From: Entomortierella parvispora
Lineage: Eukaryota; Mortierellomycota; Mortierellomycetes; Mortierellales; Mortierellaceae
Direction of reading: 5' to 3'
Assembly (NCBI GenBank): GCA_963573315.1
Contig: OY752150.1
Location: 62,001-126,000, forward strand
Length of the DNA: 64,000 nt
Shown here: positions 31,302 through 42,170 of the stretch, piece after piece
Layout: every line of letters starts with the position of its first letter
How positions within the stretch are numbered: position 1 is the first letter of the stretch
Notes under the pieces: model-generated
The model's database searches: none
What the model saw: only the letters and a program-made list of their open reading frames with translations
Told to the model about the DNA's origin: nothing
Position numbers and translations under genes: made by a program

Positions 31302-32608
31302 ATGGACCACGAGCAGCAACTGCAGCAACAGCAGTACCTGCTTCAGTTGCAGCAACTGGAGCAGCAGCGACAGGACCAGCACAAGCAACAACCAGCTGAA
31401 CAAGAGCCTTCCGATGCCCCCCGTGAATTCACAATCGTTGCCTTGGGCAAGAGTGGCGAAGGTGAGTCAGCCAACTGCCACCCAGAGATAACTTTCTTTG
31501 TCTAGAAACTTGACCCCAGTCAGTTTCACTGCCAGTATTCATCACGTCCTCCCTTTATCTTCTCTCAACTCAGGCAAGAGCACGCTTCTCAATGCGGTCC
31601 TTGGCAGCGAAATGTTCTTGGCAAAGACCTCAGTCAGCGTAAATGGTCTATTCTTTTTTCTCTAGCCATTTTGACTTGCGGCAACGTTGGCAAACGGCGC
31701 CACGCTGTTATTGCAATATTGCTGACGCATTGATATTAATCGATAATTGCTTTCTTATTACCCACAGGAAGTTACGCAGACCGTTGGCATGGCTACGAAT
31801 CATTTCCTGAACATTTCAACGAATCCCGTCATGCATTGCATCGACACGCCGTCCTTCAACGGAAAGTTGCACGACCCCAACCGAGTGGAGCAAATTGGAA
31901 ACCTACTCAAATTAGTGGCCGGAGGCGTGGACGCGTTTCTGTTTGTTGTCAAGTGCACGCGATATCGGTATGGGTGAACAGGAAGTGCAGGCGAGGAGCA
32001 TAAACTCAGTTCAGTTCTGACAAGGCACTCACTGAAACAACACTGCTGAACATCCCTGTTATAGATACGACAACACTGTCCACCAGACCTTGCAGACGTA
32101 CCAGAGTCTTCTCACTCCAGCCTTCTGGCCTAAAGTCATCATCGTCTTTACGCATGCCACCCCAGAGCTACTGCCAGCCTCGCAATCGCGTCTTCCCTTG
32201 ATCGCCTGGGCGCGGGAAATCCAAGAGAGTTTCAACTTGCCAGCACCGCCACTGACAGTCTTCGCAATGGACTATGTACGGTTCCCTTACCCCAGCGGAG
32301 GTGCCCAAGACTTTTGGGAAAGATTAATGGAGTTGGATGCCAACACCGCCGCTTATCGCCACACGCCGTTTTTGGAGAGTATTGGAAGTGGATTTTCGAT
32401 TGAGGATTATGTACAGAGGATCAAGGGTCATTTGGCCCAGTTCGAGCCAAGTTACTTTGAAAACCAGGCTGAGGGTCAGTACAAGGAAAACGAGCACAAA
32501 AAGCGCAAGGAGGGGAGATTCTCTCTCTTCCGGAAATCTACCCAGGGGTCGTCGTCGTCCAAGCCTACCAGGAACGTGTCATCGACCTCAACGTCGTCCG
32601 TCTCTTGA
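31302..32608 (+). CDS. AIG1-type GTPase
   Basis: Exons 31302-31461, 31574-31638, 31768-31967 and 32065-32608 (322 aa). Septin-like P-loop GTPase of the AIG1/Toc34/GIMAP group. Seen: Gln-rich N-terminus (about 1-40); G1 motif GKSGEGKST at 49-57, split by an intron; Thr in EVTQTVG as G2; DTPSF as G3; a region VIIVFTHATPELL where G4 (TxxD) is expected, lacking its Asp. The C-terminal 60 residues are Lys- and Ser-rich (KKRKEGRFSLFRKS), suitable for membrane contact. AIG1 proteins are mostly known from plants and animals, where they act at organelle membranes. The role here is unknown. Confidence 0.85.
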
Positions 32609-32721
32609 ACAAAACTTGGGCTGCATTAAAAAACCGTTACATCATGTGACCTTCTTGTGGAACCACTTCATGCATTCATCTCTTCATCCTTTCACCCACT
32701 TCACCTTGCATCAATTCCGCG

Positions 32722-35163
32722 ATGCACCATAGACCACTGGACGGCGAATCAAGTCAACCTCAGAACAACAAACTGCAGGAAATGGGAAATGTTGACCCTG
32801 TGGTTGTCGCTGTACCTACTTCTTCCAAAGCCGAACATCCGCCGTTGCTTACGGACTTGCCAACAGAATGTCTCCAGCTTGTCGCTTCACATTTTGAGGG
32901 GGATCTTTCCGGTCTTCATTCACTTCTACGCACCAACCGACTGTTCTTTCATCTGGCTGTCCCTTTACTCTATCGATCACCCTTTCAGCTGATCAGAGAT
33001 TACGATGGTGACAAGCTGCCATGGGACAAGTATAAGCGCCAGGTCAAATTGCTTTGGGTCTTGCTCTGTTCGGTGGTCCACCTCCCTTGGGTGACCGAGG
33101 AACTCCCTCCATTCTCAGCCGATTTTCCTACCCTGTACACACCAGGCTATGGAAATACATCCCAAAGCGCGATTGGAGGGAACAGGAGGAGAGAGTTGAC
33201 AACCGACTATCTCCAGTTCTATACTCATCAGGATCACGCTTCGATTTCAGATGCATTTCCAAGTTTATTCCCGTCCCTGGTCTGCTATCAAATGGAACAG
33301 TGGACAAGCTCGAACGACATGCATAGGATCCGAGCCTGCATCGAAAAGGCATTCTTGATGCACCACCCGGAAAGGATTCAATCACTTTCGATCCCAGTGA
33401 CACGAGTAGGGAGCATCTTCTTGGGAGCGGCTGGTCAGCTTGGGCGACTGCGACGGGTCGAGTTTTATGATATCAAGTTCGATTTCGACTCGAAGGACGC
33501 GGTAGAGTTTTTGAAGCGACATCAATTCCCTGGCAAAGACGGTGCTACTTATGACGGAAGTGGCGCAATGACACTATCATCTCAACTGTTGCTTTCCACG
33601 ACAGAGTTGACAGAGATCAAGATCGGAGGGACGGGAGATTGTGGAGTCATTGGGAAAATGGATCTATACAAGATCTTGCAGTCAATGGACCGACCCATGG
33701 TCATTGACCTGACAGGATGGCGAGGCGCTGTCATGGATATAGCTCAGATCCCGGTACAATTCCTGCGGTCACTTTTCCTACGATTGGATCCCCCTTTACC
33801 GTCCGACAGCCCTATACAAACGTTTTTGGAATCGGCGCGACATTTGCGGCAACTGCAACTTTGTATCGCCCCAAATCACGGAGATTTGTTTCGATGGGCG
33901 GTCGAAAAGAGACGCGCGTCCTTGGAGGCTGACCGTCAAAAGGAACCGATTCTGCTCAATTCAAATGAACTAGAGAGACGACGTCATTTGCCGGCAGTAC
34001 ATAATCCACCACGGGTCCAGAGGATAGGAGGCATCGACAGTATAGACTTTATGGCGGAGGATCGGCGGCTGACCCCTTCCAAGGGGTTAGAGGTGCTGAG
34101 TATTGCGGGCGAAACCCAAGCAGTCGTTTGGGCATTGATGGGAGCGACAGAAGCCTATCCAGAGACACTACAGACGTTGAAGGCAAGTTCCTGGAAAAGA
34201 TCTGTGAACTTGGACCTTGAGGAGGACGACCATCATCACCACCAAGATTCTCACGCCGTGGTCCCTGGGCCGGCACACGTGGATGCCGCTCCGTATCCAT
34301 ATGAGCAAGTCGCACCGCTTGAGCTTTCGCCACCACAATTCCTTCCCCAAATGCCACAACCGCTGGACCAATCGCCTCTGGATACGCCCATAGGTGGCAG
34401 CCAAAACGACGAAGGTCTTCTTCACGCTGACATTCCACGACTTTGCTTTACTCCAATCATGAAGCGACTGGTTCATCTCGAGCTCAAGGGCGAGGTGGCT
34501 GCTTTAGCATTCGACTTTCGATCCCTGTCTCATTGTCCTCAGCTCTTGGTCTTGATATTGAACACCCGCCCTTGTGGAATCGAACCCGATTTGGACAGTA
34601 TAAATCGTCTGTTGGACCACGTACCTCGATCGCTGCAACAACTCGAGTTGATAGGACCATGGTTTGTAACGGATTTGGAGATGGATCGTATGTCGCGGCC
34701 AACAACGGGTTTACAGGATTTGAGGCGGCTACGAATGATCCATTGCAAGACATTCTTCCCCGTAGAAAGTACGACGCGTAGCTCTGCGATGGAATTTGAG
34801 TTTGATCTTGCACGACAGCGCAAAGACGCTCCTTGGTCCCGACGTTTGACGACCAGAGGCCTGTTTAGGGCCATTAAGAAAATGAGCCAGCTTCGTGAAC
34901 TGGACCTGGGCCTGGATATGGATCAACCGCAGCTGCGATATCGACCTCGAGGATCGACACTCTCTAGGTTTGACCGGACACCAATGGAAAAATTTCCATC
35001 ACGAGAGAAGACGGCACAGGAGAAGGAGAGCGCGGACGAAGATGATATGGAAGCTGGGGAGTATGAGGATCTTGAGTGGAGTGTGTTGCCGAGGTTGTTG
35101 AAGGGCTGGAGCAGGCATCGGATCCTGCCTCTTCGCTTCGATATCCAACATTGGTCTCCATAG
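32722..35163 (+). CDS. Large F-box protein
   Basis: Single exon, 813 aa, 113 bp after the GTPase gene. Seen: an F-box-like segment at about 40-90 (PPLLTDLPTECLQLVASHFEG, then LHSLLRTNRLFFHLAVPLLYR). The remainder is a long, irregular series of Leu-rich strands (for example ELTEIKIGG, LRQLQLCIA, LQQLELIGPW, LRELDLGLD) that suggests LRR-like solenoid repeats. By family it would be a substrate adaptor of an SCF ubiquitin ligase. A His-rich insertion (DDHHHHQDSH) and an acidic C-terminal segment (SADEDDMEAGEYEDLE) are also present. Target unknown. Confidence 0.8.
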   Translation: MHHRPLDGESSQPQNNKLQEMGNVDPVVVAVPTSSKAEHPPLLTDLPTECLQLVASHFEGDLSGLHSLLRTNRLFFHLAVPLLYRSPFQLIRDYDGDKLPWDKYKRQVKLLWVLLCSVVHLPWVTEELPPFSADFPTLYTPGYGNTSQSAIGGNRRRELTTDYLQFYTHQDHASISDAFPSLFPSLVCYQMEQWTSSNDMHRIRACIEKAFLMHHPERIQSLSIPVTRVGSIFLGAAGQLGRLRRVEFYDIKFDFDSKDAVEFLKRHQFPGKDGATYDGSGAMTLSSQLLLSTTELTEIKIGGTGDCGVIGKMDLYKILQSMDRPMVIDLTGWRGAVMDIAQIPVQFLRSLFLRLDPPLPSDSPIQTFLESARHLRQLQLCIAPNHGDLFRWAVEKRRASLEADRQKEPILLNSNELERRRHLPAVHNPPRVQRIGGIDSIDFMAEDRRLTPSKGLEVLSIAGETQAVVWALMGATEAYPETLQTLKASSWKRSVNLDLEEDDHHHHQDSHAVVPGPAHVDAAPYPYEQVAPLELSPPQFLPQMPQPLDQSPLDTPIGGSQNDEGLLHADIPRLCFTPIMKRLVHLELKGEVAALAFDFRSLSHCPQLLVLILNTRPCGIEPDLDSINRLLDHVPRSLQQLELIGPWFVTDLEMDRMSRPTTGLQDLRRLRMIHCKTFFPVESTTRSSAMEFEFDLARQRKDAPWSRRLTTRGLFRAIKKMSQLRELDLGLDMDQPQLRYRPRGSTLSRFDRTPMEKFPSREKTAQEKESADEDDMEAGEYEDLEWSVLPRLLKGWSRHRILPLRFDIQHWSP

Positions 35164-35327
35164 TGGCTCTCTTTCCAGCCCCCCGTATTTTCACGTCAGA
35201 TCTCTAGCCTTCCAATAATACCCTTGTCAGATGTGTTTGCATTATATTTTTTTTGGTTTTGTTTTATTGATGTTAATAAGGGAGAGAACCTTCTATGCTT
35301 TTTAGGAATGCTTCTTGGTGGGGTTGA

Positions 35328-38053
35328 TTAGTGACTCATGACAGTCTTGGCCGCAGGTGTCATGCGAGGGGAGGGGGCGCCGAAAACCTCTTGGGTCAAT
35401 GGCTGTTGAAGTTGCTGTGGTTGCGGTGCAGGCAAGTTCTGAGTCTGGATCGAGTACTGATGGGCCACAGTCGGCGCAGCGCTTGGCTGAGGGGTCGAAG
35501 GTTCTGAACCAGGGATCTTGGGCATCGGTGGTTTCACATACGTTTGTGACACTGTTGCTGTGCTTGAAGAGGTGGCAGAGAGAGGCGACATTGGAAGAGT
35601 GGATCCAGAAGCGACCGAGTCTGATGGAGACGTTGGGCTCACGACCACCTTCTTGTCAACAGCGGCCAAGACGTCTTCATAGAATCCGTTTCCAAAAGTC
35701 GACACGTTGGTCAAACTAGGAGAGTTTTGGGATGGGGCCGGGGGTTTAAAAGGGTTCCCGCGTTGCTGATATTGCGCGGCGGCGGCACCCTCGTTCTCCA
35801 GCATTCGTGACCGGATGTCCTCGTCGTCTTCGTCCTCCTCTTCTTCATCTTCCTCTGGCTCGTAGTTGTGCTTGTGTGGCTGGGTGTTCAGGGACTCTTT
35901 GCTTTGTTGGCGCATCTTTTGATTCTGGAGCTCTCTGGCCGCTTCATGGTTAGGCAGGACGACAGGGCCAGAGGCGGGCGCACTTGTAAACTTGACAGAC
36001 TTCTTTCGCTGTACCACAGCGCCACCGGACATCAAGGGATCACTACCGTTTTGGCCTTTGATCGCAGATGTCTGAGGCTGGTATTGAGTGGCAGGGAGAG
36101 GTGTAGAAGAAGAGATAGTTGGCATCTGTTTCGCTGCCTCGTCGTCATCTTCGTCGTTTTGAGCGTAGGCGCCAAAGATGGTGTCACGGTATCCAGTGTA
36201 GGCAGCTCCAGTCTGTTCCTCCAATTGTGTCTGCTGCATCTGCTGCACCTGCTGTTGCTGCTGCTGCTGCTGCTGCCGTTGTTGCTGCTGTTGGCCACCA
36301 CTATAATGACGGCGAACATTGTCCTCCTCGTCCTCCTCTTCTTCATCAAGCTCCTCTTTATCATCATACCCATGGTTCACAGAGCGTTGCTGTTGGATAT
36401 CCAGAGGCTGCATCTCAATTTGCTTGCCTCCACCATTACTATTCATTTTGTTTCCTCCCATGTTGGTCGCAGGGCTTTGACTCCTCGACTCGACCTCTTG
36501 CTGATGTTTTTGACGCTGGGTCAGAACAGGGGAGGCTGCAGCGGCTGCCACAGCCGCTGCTAGGGCCATGCTTTCCCGATCCTGCTCTTCAAAAGGATTT
36601 GGGGTATGTTGTTGTTGTTGTTGTTGGACAGGCTGAGGTGAAAGGTTGGATCGGGTCAGAGGTGAGTTTCCAGGATAGCGAATGGATCGACTTGAAGAGG
36701 AGTGTGTCAAATTGGTGTGTTGTTGATGGAGGGGACTGGGACCGCTCATGGACATCATCCTTGGGTCGTAGACCGACTCGAGTTCGGACGCAAACGAGTC
36801 TCGATGAGACACAGCAGGGATCACTCCGTAAGGACTTTGATTTTGGGCCAGTTGTTGTTGTTGAGCAGTTTGATTAGACATCATGGGGCTGGGACCTCCG
36901 GCAAAAGGGTTGTTTTGCTGGGAGACGGGTGGTGGAGTAGAGCTGTTGGGGGGAAAAGTCCCGGGTGGAGGTCCATATTGAGGGGGTTGATAGGTGAAAG
37001 GCTGCTGCTGACGAGGGGGCGACGCGCCGCCAGGGCTGCCGGCACCGACCATGTCTCCATTTTCAAAAGGATTGCGCGAAAGCTGTTGCTGCTGCTGTTG
37101 TGGCGGTTGTTGTTGTTGTTGTTGTTGTTGTGGAGAGACATGTTGGTTCTGAATTGATCTAGGACCACCCCCGCCATTCTCATCCTGACGATATCTTGAG
37201 CCAGTTCCCGAAGCAGGTCCGATAGCTCCCAATGGTACCGCCATCATACCCATCGATGCGCCGTCGACCGGACCAGCCGATCGAGTCAAAGATTCCTTAT
37301 CCTGATGACGACCCTTTGAATCCCCATCGCCTCCCATTGATCGACTCTCGTCATTCATTCCTCCGACTCTTCGGCGGTTGCGACAGAAAAAGATGAAGGC
37401 AACCATTAACAAGGCAGCCACGACACCGATAATAAGTCCTCCAATTGCTCCTCCCGACAAACCAGTTTCCTTCTCGCTCGCTGAGGGCGTCCCCGTGTGG
37501 GTCGCCGTGGTTGCGCGAGTCGATGTCGCAGGGGGCGGTGGCAAAGTTGTGGTCACAATGGCTCCGGTGATATTGAACTGGTTTGAGCTTACTAGCTTGC
37601 CTTGGCCCGTGTAGTCCACGTAAAAACTATGCTATTGTGCCCATCCAGGAAAAGGGAAGTCAGTAACCAATGTGACCATCCATGGGGGGAAGACAAGACC
37701 AAACAAAAAATGAGAAATGAAAAGATGAAAAGTGTGTCAAACACTCGTACCAGGCCTCCTGTGGCGTTCTTTGGGATCTCCACTAACAGCAAAAGCAGGT
37801 TCTGGGCTACGTTGTTGCGGATGGCATATCTTTGGCCTGTAAGAGCCCTCAATTGCAGGTTGAAGTTGGCATTGTCGAGTGCTGTGCCGTTTGGTGCTGG
37901 TCCCATAGTCCAGGTGACATTCATGGAACTACCAGGTGCAACAGACTTGCTATTGGGGATGTTGCCAAAGACGATATTGGCCTGAGTTGTGCCGATCCAG
38001 GACAGGGCAGGGAGGAGTACCGCTAGTACATGTGCTGCTGACGAGAGTCGCAT
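35328..38053 (-). CDS. Single-pass surface protein with Kre9/Knh1-like ectodomain and long Gln-rich cytoplasmic tail
   Basis: Exons (transcript order) 38053-37751 and 37631-35328 (868 aa). Seen: signal peptide at about 1-25 (ending GTTQA); an ectodomain of about 100 residues starting NIVFGNIPNSKSVAPGSSMNVTW, which resembles the N-terminal fold of Kre9/Knh1-like Ser/Thr-rich wall proteins; a Thr/Pro/Ala stem; TM segment AIGGLIIGVVAALLMVAFIFF followed by CRNRRR; then about 650 cytoplasmic residues rich in Gln, Pro, Ser and Asn with several poly-Gln and acidic Glu/Asp runs. This layout (wall-facing domain, glycosylated stem, one TM, long tail) resembles fungal wall-stress sensors, but that role is inference. 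Confidence 0.82.
36241..36295 (-). repeat. CAG/CTG repeat encoding poly-Gln
   Basis: Run of CTG units on the + strand, coding for Gln in the cytoplasmic tail of the surface protein. A second run lies at about 37085-37130. Confidence 0.8.
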
Positions 38054-39396
38054 GCTGTGTTACGTGCTTTGGAAAGGATTGAGGGATGAAAAGAAGAGGA
38101 GGAAGAGGTTGCTGAGAAAGGGGGTGGTTTTTTCGACACTAGAAAGAGATGAGGAGGAGGGAGACAAGGATCGACGGTGCTCGGACTGGGCGAAAGGTGG
38201 ACTAAGAGAAGAAGTGGATGAGAATCTGTCCGACGTCAAGCAAGTGAGGGGGTGGGGGAGGAAGAGAGATGTCGAGACAGCAATTAATGAAAGAAAAAGA
38301 GAGGGCACGGAGTGAAAAGAAGAGTGGAAAAAAAAAAGAGTGAGGAAAGCACTGGAGAGCCGAGGACAGACCAAAAAAAACAGATGCCCACCGAGATGAA
38401 ATTAGACACAAACGGAAATTGCTCGTGGGCCTCATCGCTGCCCCTGTGCGAACGGGTGTTATTGTAATTTATTTGTTGGCTCTTTCTCGAGGCTCCTAAT
38501 CGCACTTATCGTTTGAGTGGTTTGGAAGGCCTCTCAACCTTCTTGCTCGCTTCATCCTCTTTGCGGGTTGACAAAAAACACGGTGGAAATCTTTGCTTCA
38601 ATCTGAGTTTGGTCCACTGGGACTGGACTTGGGCTGGACTCTATTCTATTTTCCACCCTGGAGACTCTGCAAGTAATAGCGGAAAATCACCAAGCCGGCC
38701 TGGGAGACTGGGAGAGCCGTCTGCAAAGTAACCAGGTAGGCGTTCCCGTTGGTCGAACAAGCTACTTGGCGTCGCCAGAAAATTTCGAGGTCGAGGCGGA
38801 TAAAAGAGGTTGCTGGTGTGAGAGGCAGGGGGTCAAAGCGAAATGTAATGGCTTTGAACAAACATTTCTTTTTTAGCCTGAACCCTGGACCCTGGAACAA
38901 AAAAGGGGCAAAGGTTCCAGCCCTCGCCACATGAACGCGTGTGTGGATGCCAATTGTTGCCTGTCACAGTCGGAGACATGTGTCGAGACTAAACTAGTCC
39001 AAGAAGGATTGGACGGGGCCTTCAACTGGACAGATTGGCGTCATTCCGGCGTCCTGGACTGACAATAGCACCAGGCTAGCTCATCATGAACGTTGCTCTC
39101 AACCCCAACAAGAAATGAAAAACAGAGAATTGTCCTTCCTCTCCGAATCATTCATTTCTTGCACGCAGCCGTAACAAGTCAGTCTCCTCTCCCGAGGTCA
39201 AGGGCCTACAGAGAAATCGCCGATCTGCGAATACAATCATGTACTGAACTTCATAAGGGATGGAACTTTTATGGATCATTATATTATGGAGGGGTAGATC
39301 TTCGTTCCCCTGTGAAGGTAACACCATGCAGCAACACACCCTCGCCAAGTGTCTTCATATATAATATATATATGTGGCTCACTTTCTCATGCTCAC
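38054..39396. other. Intergenic region
   Basis: 1.34 kb between the surface-protein start and the 3' end of the four-TM protein gene. Purine-rich at 38070-38340, a TATATA stretch at about 39358-39372, otherwise mixed. No gene recognised. Confidence 0.5.
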
Positions 39397-39692
39397 TCAA
39401 GACCAATCGTCGTGCCGGCGATTGTGCCATTGGGTTGTATACGCATCTCCATGAATAGAGGTCTTATCCCCTGCGCCAACATCTTGCGAAGTTTCCGAGT
39501 CAGCTTTAGAATGTTCTTCCCCAAGTCGAGAACGCTCTGGACGATATTGTGTCGGGAGAGAAGGCATCGGAGGCTGTTCCTCAGGTGGAGGCATAGGACC
39601 GCTGCTCCAGCCAGCGCCAAAAAATGTTGAAAGTCTAGCTGAAAGAGACGGAGCTAAAGACGAGTTGGATCTCTTGTGTGCAAGACTCCTAG

Positions 39693-39726
<34 letters not shown>

Positions 39727-41187
39727 TTGCTGCTGTTGTTGTTGCTGTGGTTGCTGTCGTTGTTGATAATGTCTCCTATAGATGGATGGTGTCAACTCAC
39801 CAAAGTCACCATCGTCGTCTTGATCCTGCAATGCCTCCGTGTTCGTATTTCCATTTCCTCGGAACTGAGAAGCAATTGGTGTGACAAAGGCCGGCTTTGG
39901 ACGTTGGATCATTTGCCTTTCCGCAACATGGACATGTTCCTGCGATCGGTTGTTCTTGCCCATCCTGGATCGTCCTCCGAGTCCAATCTTGAGGTCAAAC
40001 TCTTCTTCAGACATCATATTGGATCCTTTGGCAATGCCCTCGTTATGTGCCCAGCCATCGTCCTCGCCCCACCACCATAGTCCACGTTCAAGTGTCCCGC
40101 AAACAATGACCACGGAGATGGGGATCCACAACAGGAAAACGATCACATCCAGCACGATCGCCACATTGACTCCCTTGCACTGCATCACATAGCCAGTAAC
40201 GTCCGAATCTGGTCCTTTGTGGCAATTAGTCTTTGCCCCATCCTTGTATGATACAAGTACGATCCAGCTGAGAAAGTTGATAATAGTGAGGAGCACAGAG
40301 ATGACAATTGTCGTTGTTTGCGTCGCTGGGTGATTGATGATCCTGGGCCAGACCGACTGCTGACTCTGTCGGACTAAAAGGGGGCAGAGAGACTGCCAAA
40401 TGGCCACGACAGAGGTGCCTACTGTGGCAATCAGGACTACATCGGAAATGGACCGGGAGGGGTGTAAGTCAAATAACACAAGAACTGCTACGGGCCAGAA
40501 CACAGACACACTTACAGAAGGTGTATGATGGATTCGAGTACACAGTTGGCCCGAGCTTGTTCCTTCAGACGCAAGGGATATTTAAAAGTCAGGACGGCTG
40601 ATGCTTCGGTTCTTGAATAGTCAAATTTCTACAACTGCAACAAAAACAACAGCACGCTTGACTTGCCTGAATGCGTACGCTGGAGTAATGGCCATCCAAG
40701 CCATAGATCCAAAGGCAGCCAAGAGACCCCAAAGCAGTTGAAGACGTAGGACTGTAGCCATTCGCATTACACGGAGACGGAAATCGCGGTACCGGGAAGG
40801 CGGGTGGTCCGGGAAAGGAGAAGCTCTATCACCGTCAAAGGTGGGTGACTCCAGACTGTGGTGGGTATCGTGGGCAACAGCGTCCTGGACGCGTTCCTGT
40901 GGAGGAATATCCTCCTGTCTATATTCAAACTCATGATGCTGGCCGAGTTCTGCCGAAGAGCTGCCTTGTTGCAGGTCAAACACTTGGCTATGGCCTGAAT
41001 AATGGCTGCCAGGCCGTCCCATCAGGGTGTCTTTAGGGGGCGTTTGGGGGCGATAGTTTTGCTGTTGTCCCTGGTATTGCTGCTGTGGTGTGGGCGATAC
41101 ACTCGAGTGGCTAGCTGCTAGACTGTTTCCGGACTGAGAAGCTGGGGCTTCTTTGTGGTGAGAGGAATAGAGTGCGGACTCGGACAT
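39397..41187 (-). CDS. Four-TM membrane protein with poly-Gln tail (possibly MARVEL-like)
   Basis: Exons (transcript order) 41187-40667, 40562-40516 (47 nt) and 40436-39397 (535 aa). Unknown function. Seen: about 130 disordered residues; TM1 around LLWGLLAAFGSMAWMAI; extracellular loop RNKLGPTVYSNPSY encoded by the small exon; TM2 FFLIATVGTSVVAIWQSL; TM3 TTTIVISVLLTIINFLSWIV; a Cys-containing loop; TM4 VAIVLDVIVFLLWIPISVVI; then a basic, Gln-rich cytoplasmic tail with a run of about 20 Gln. The four-TM pattern is like MARVEL/tetraspan proteins. Intron 1 uses a GC donor (CAG|GCAAGT); the alternative exon frame nearby does not join to the rest. Confidence 0.78.
39694..39760 (-). repeat. CAG/CAA repeat encoding poly-Gln
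   Basis: Long CTG/TTG array on the + strand, coding for an almost pure Gln run in the four-TM protein's tail. Confidence 0.85.
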
Positions 41188-42170
41188 TATAGGAGATACC
41201 GGGCTCCTTACTGAAGAGGGAAAAGACGGTGAACGGTGATTTGGGACGAGGGGATGGAGATGAAAGAAAAGGGGATGGACATGAGTCTTGAAAGTGAGAC
41301 AGTTTGGAAGGGAGGAGGAGGAGGAATGAGTTGCCGTCTTGATGTTGTTGGACAGAACAGGAGCAAGTGCCGTTACTGCCAGGTCCAGGTCGCGTACCAA
41401 AGAAAGAAAAAAAGACAAACAAGAAAGGAGGAAAGAGGGTGATGAAGGGGGAGGTGATGGGCGAGATGGAGGAGAGATGAAGGGGTCGACAGACAGGGGA
41501 GGGACAGACAGGCGGTCAAGAGAAGAAAAGGGAAAAGAGGAAGGAGGACAGGGAGGGCGCACAAAGGCCACGATGGTATTGCAGCAACACAACAATAAAT
41601 GAAGGAACATGCTCTCAACCCTGTCGACTGACGCTAGCCGGACTGGGGGGGCTCTGTGTGTGTGAATTCGTCCACTGTGCTGCAGCCCTGCGTGCAGCCG
41701 TCTCTCTCTCTCTCTGTCTGCACACCTCACACAGGCACACCAAACACTGTTCACACCTCTCTTTCACACACTTCAAGGAAGTGTCAATTGACATTGAACA
41801 GCCCGCACGTGACTACGCTGCGCCACATCGCCCCGTTCCCCGGAGACCAGCCTTGGCCCAACACGCCAATCCAGCGCAAACCAGGCATCCGCTTGGCACT
41901 CCCTCCCTCCCAGTCTGCCAATCTGCGGTGGCGGAGCGCTCTCTTAGCCGACAAAAGTCCAAAAGCGCATCCTGCGTCCTTCCAGCCCTTCTTTTCTCGT
42001 CTTCCTTCTTCTCCCTCTTGGCTCTGCGCTGCTTTCCTCTTTCTCTTCCCTCCTCTCTTTCTTCTCTTCCCTTCCCTCTCTCCTCTCCTCCCTTTCTACT
42101 ATCCCAAGACCACACACCCTCCTCCCTCTTCCCTTCCTTCCCCACCCCAAACCACTTCCTCGATTCAACA
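41188..42170. other. Divergent promoter region
   Basis: 983 bp between the four-TM gene and the WW-domain gene. Purine-rich at 41400-41560, a CTCTCT and CACACA stretch at 41700-41760, then C/T-rich to the start codon. No gene seen. Confidence 0.5.

Noticed and set aside
40520-40610. Frame encoding RTEASAVLTFKYPLRLKE in the four-TM gene
   Set aside because: It looked like an exon but cannot be joined in phase to the downstream TM2 exon; the shorter 47-nt exon in another frame fits both junctions and gives a coherent membrane topology.
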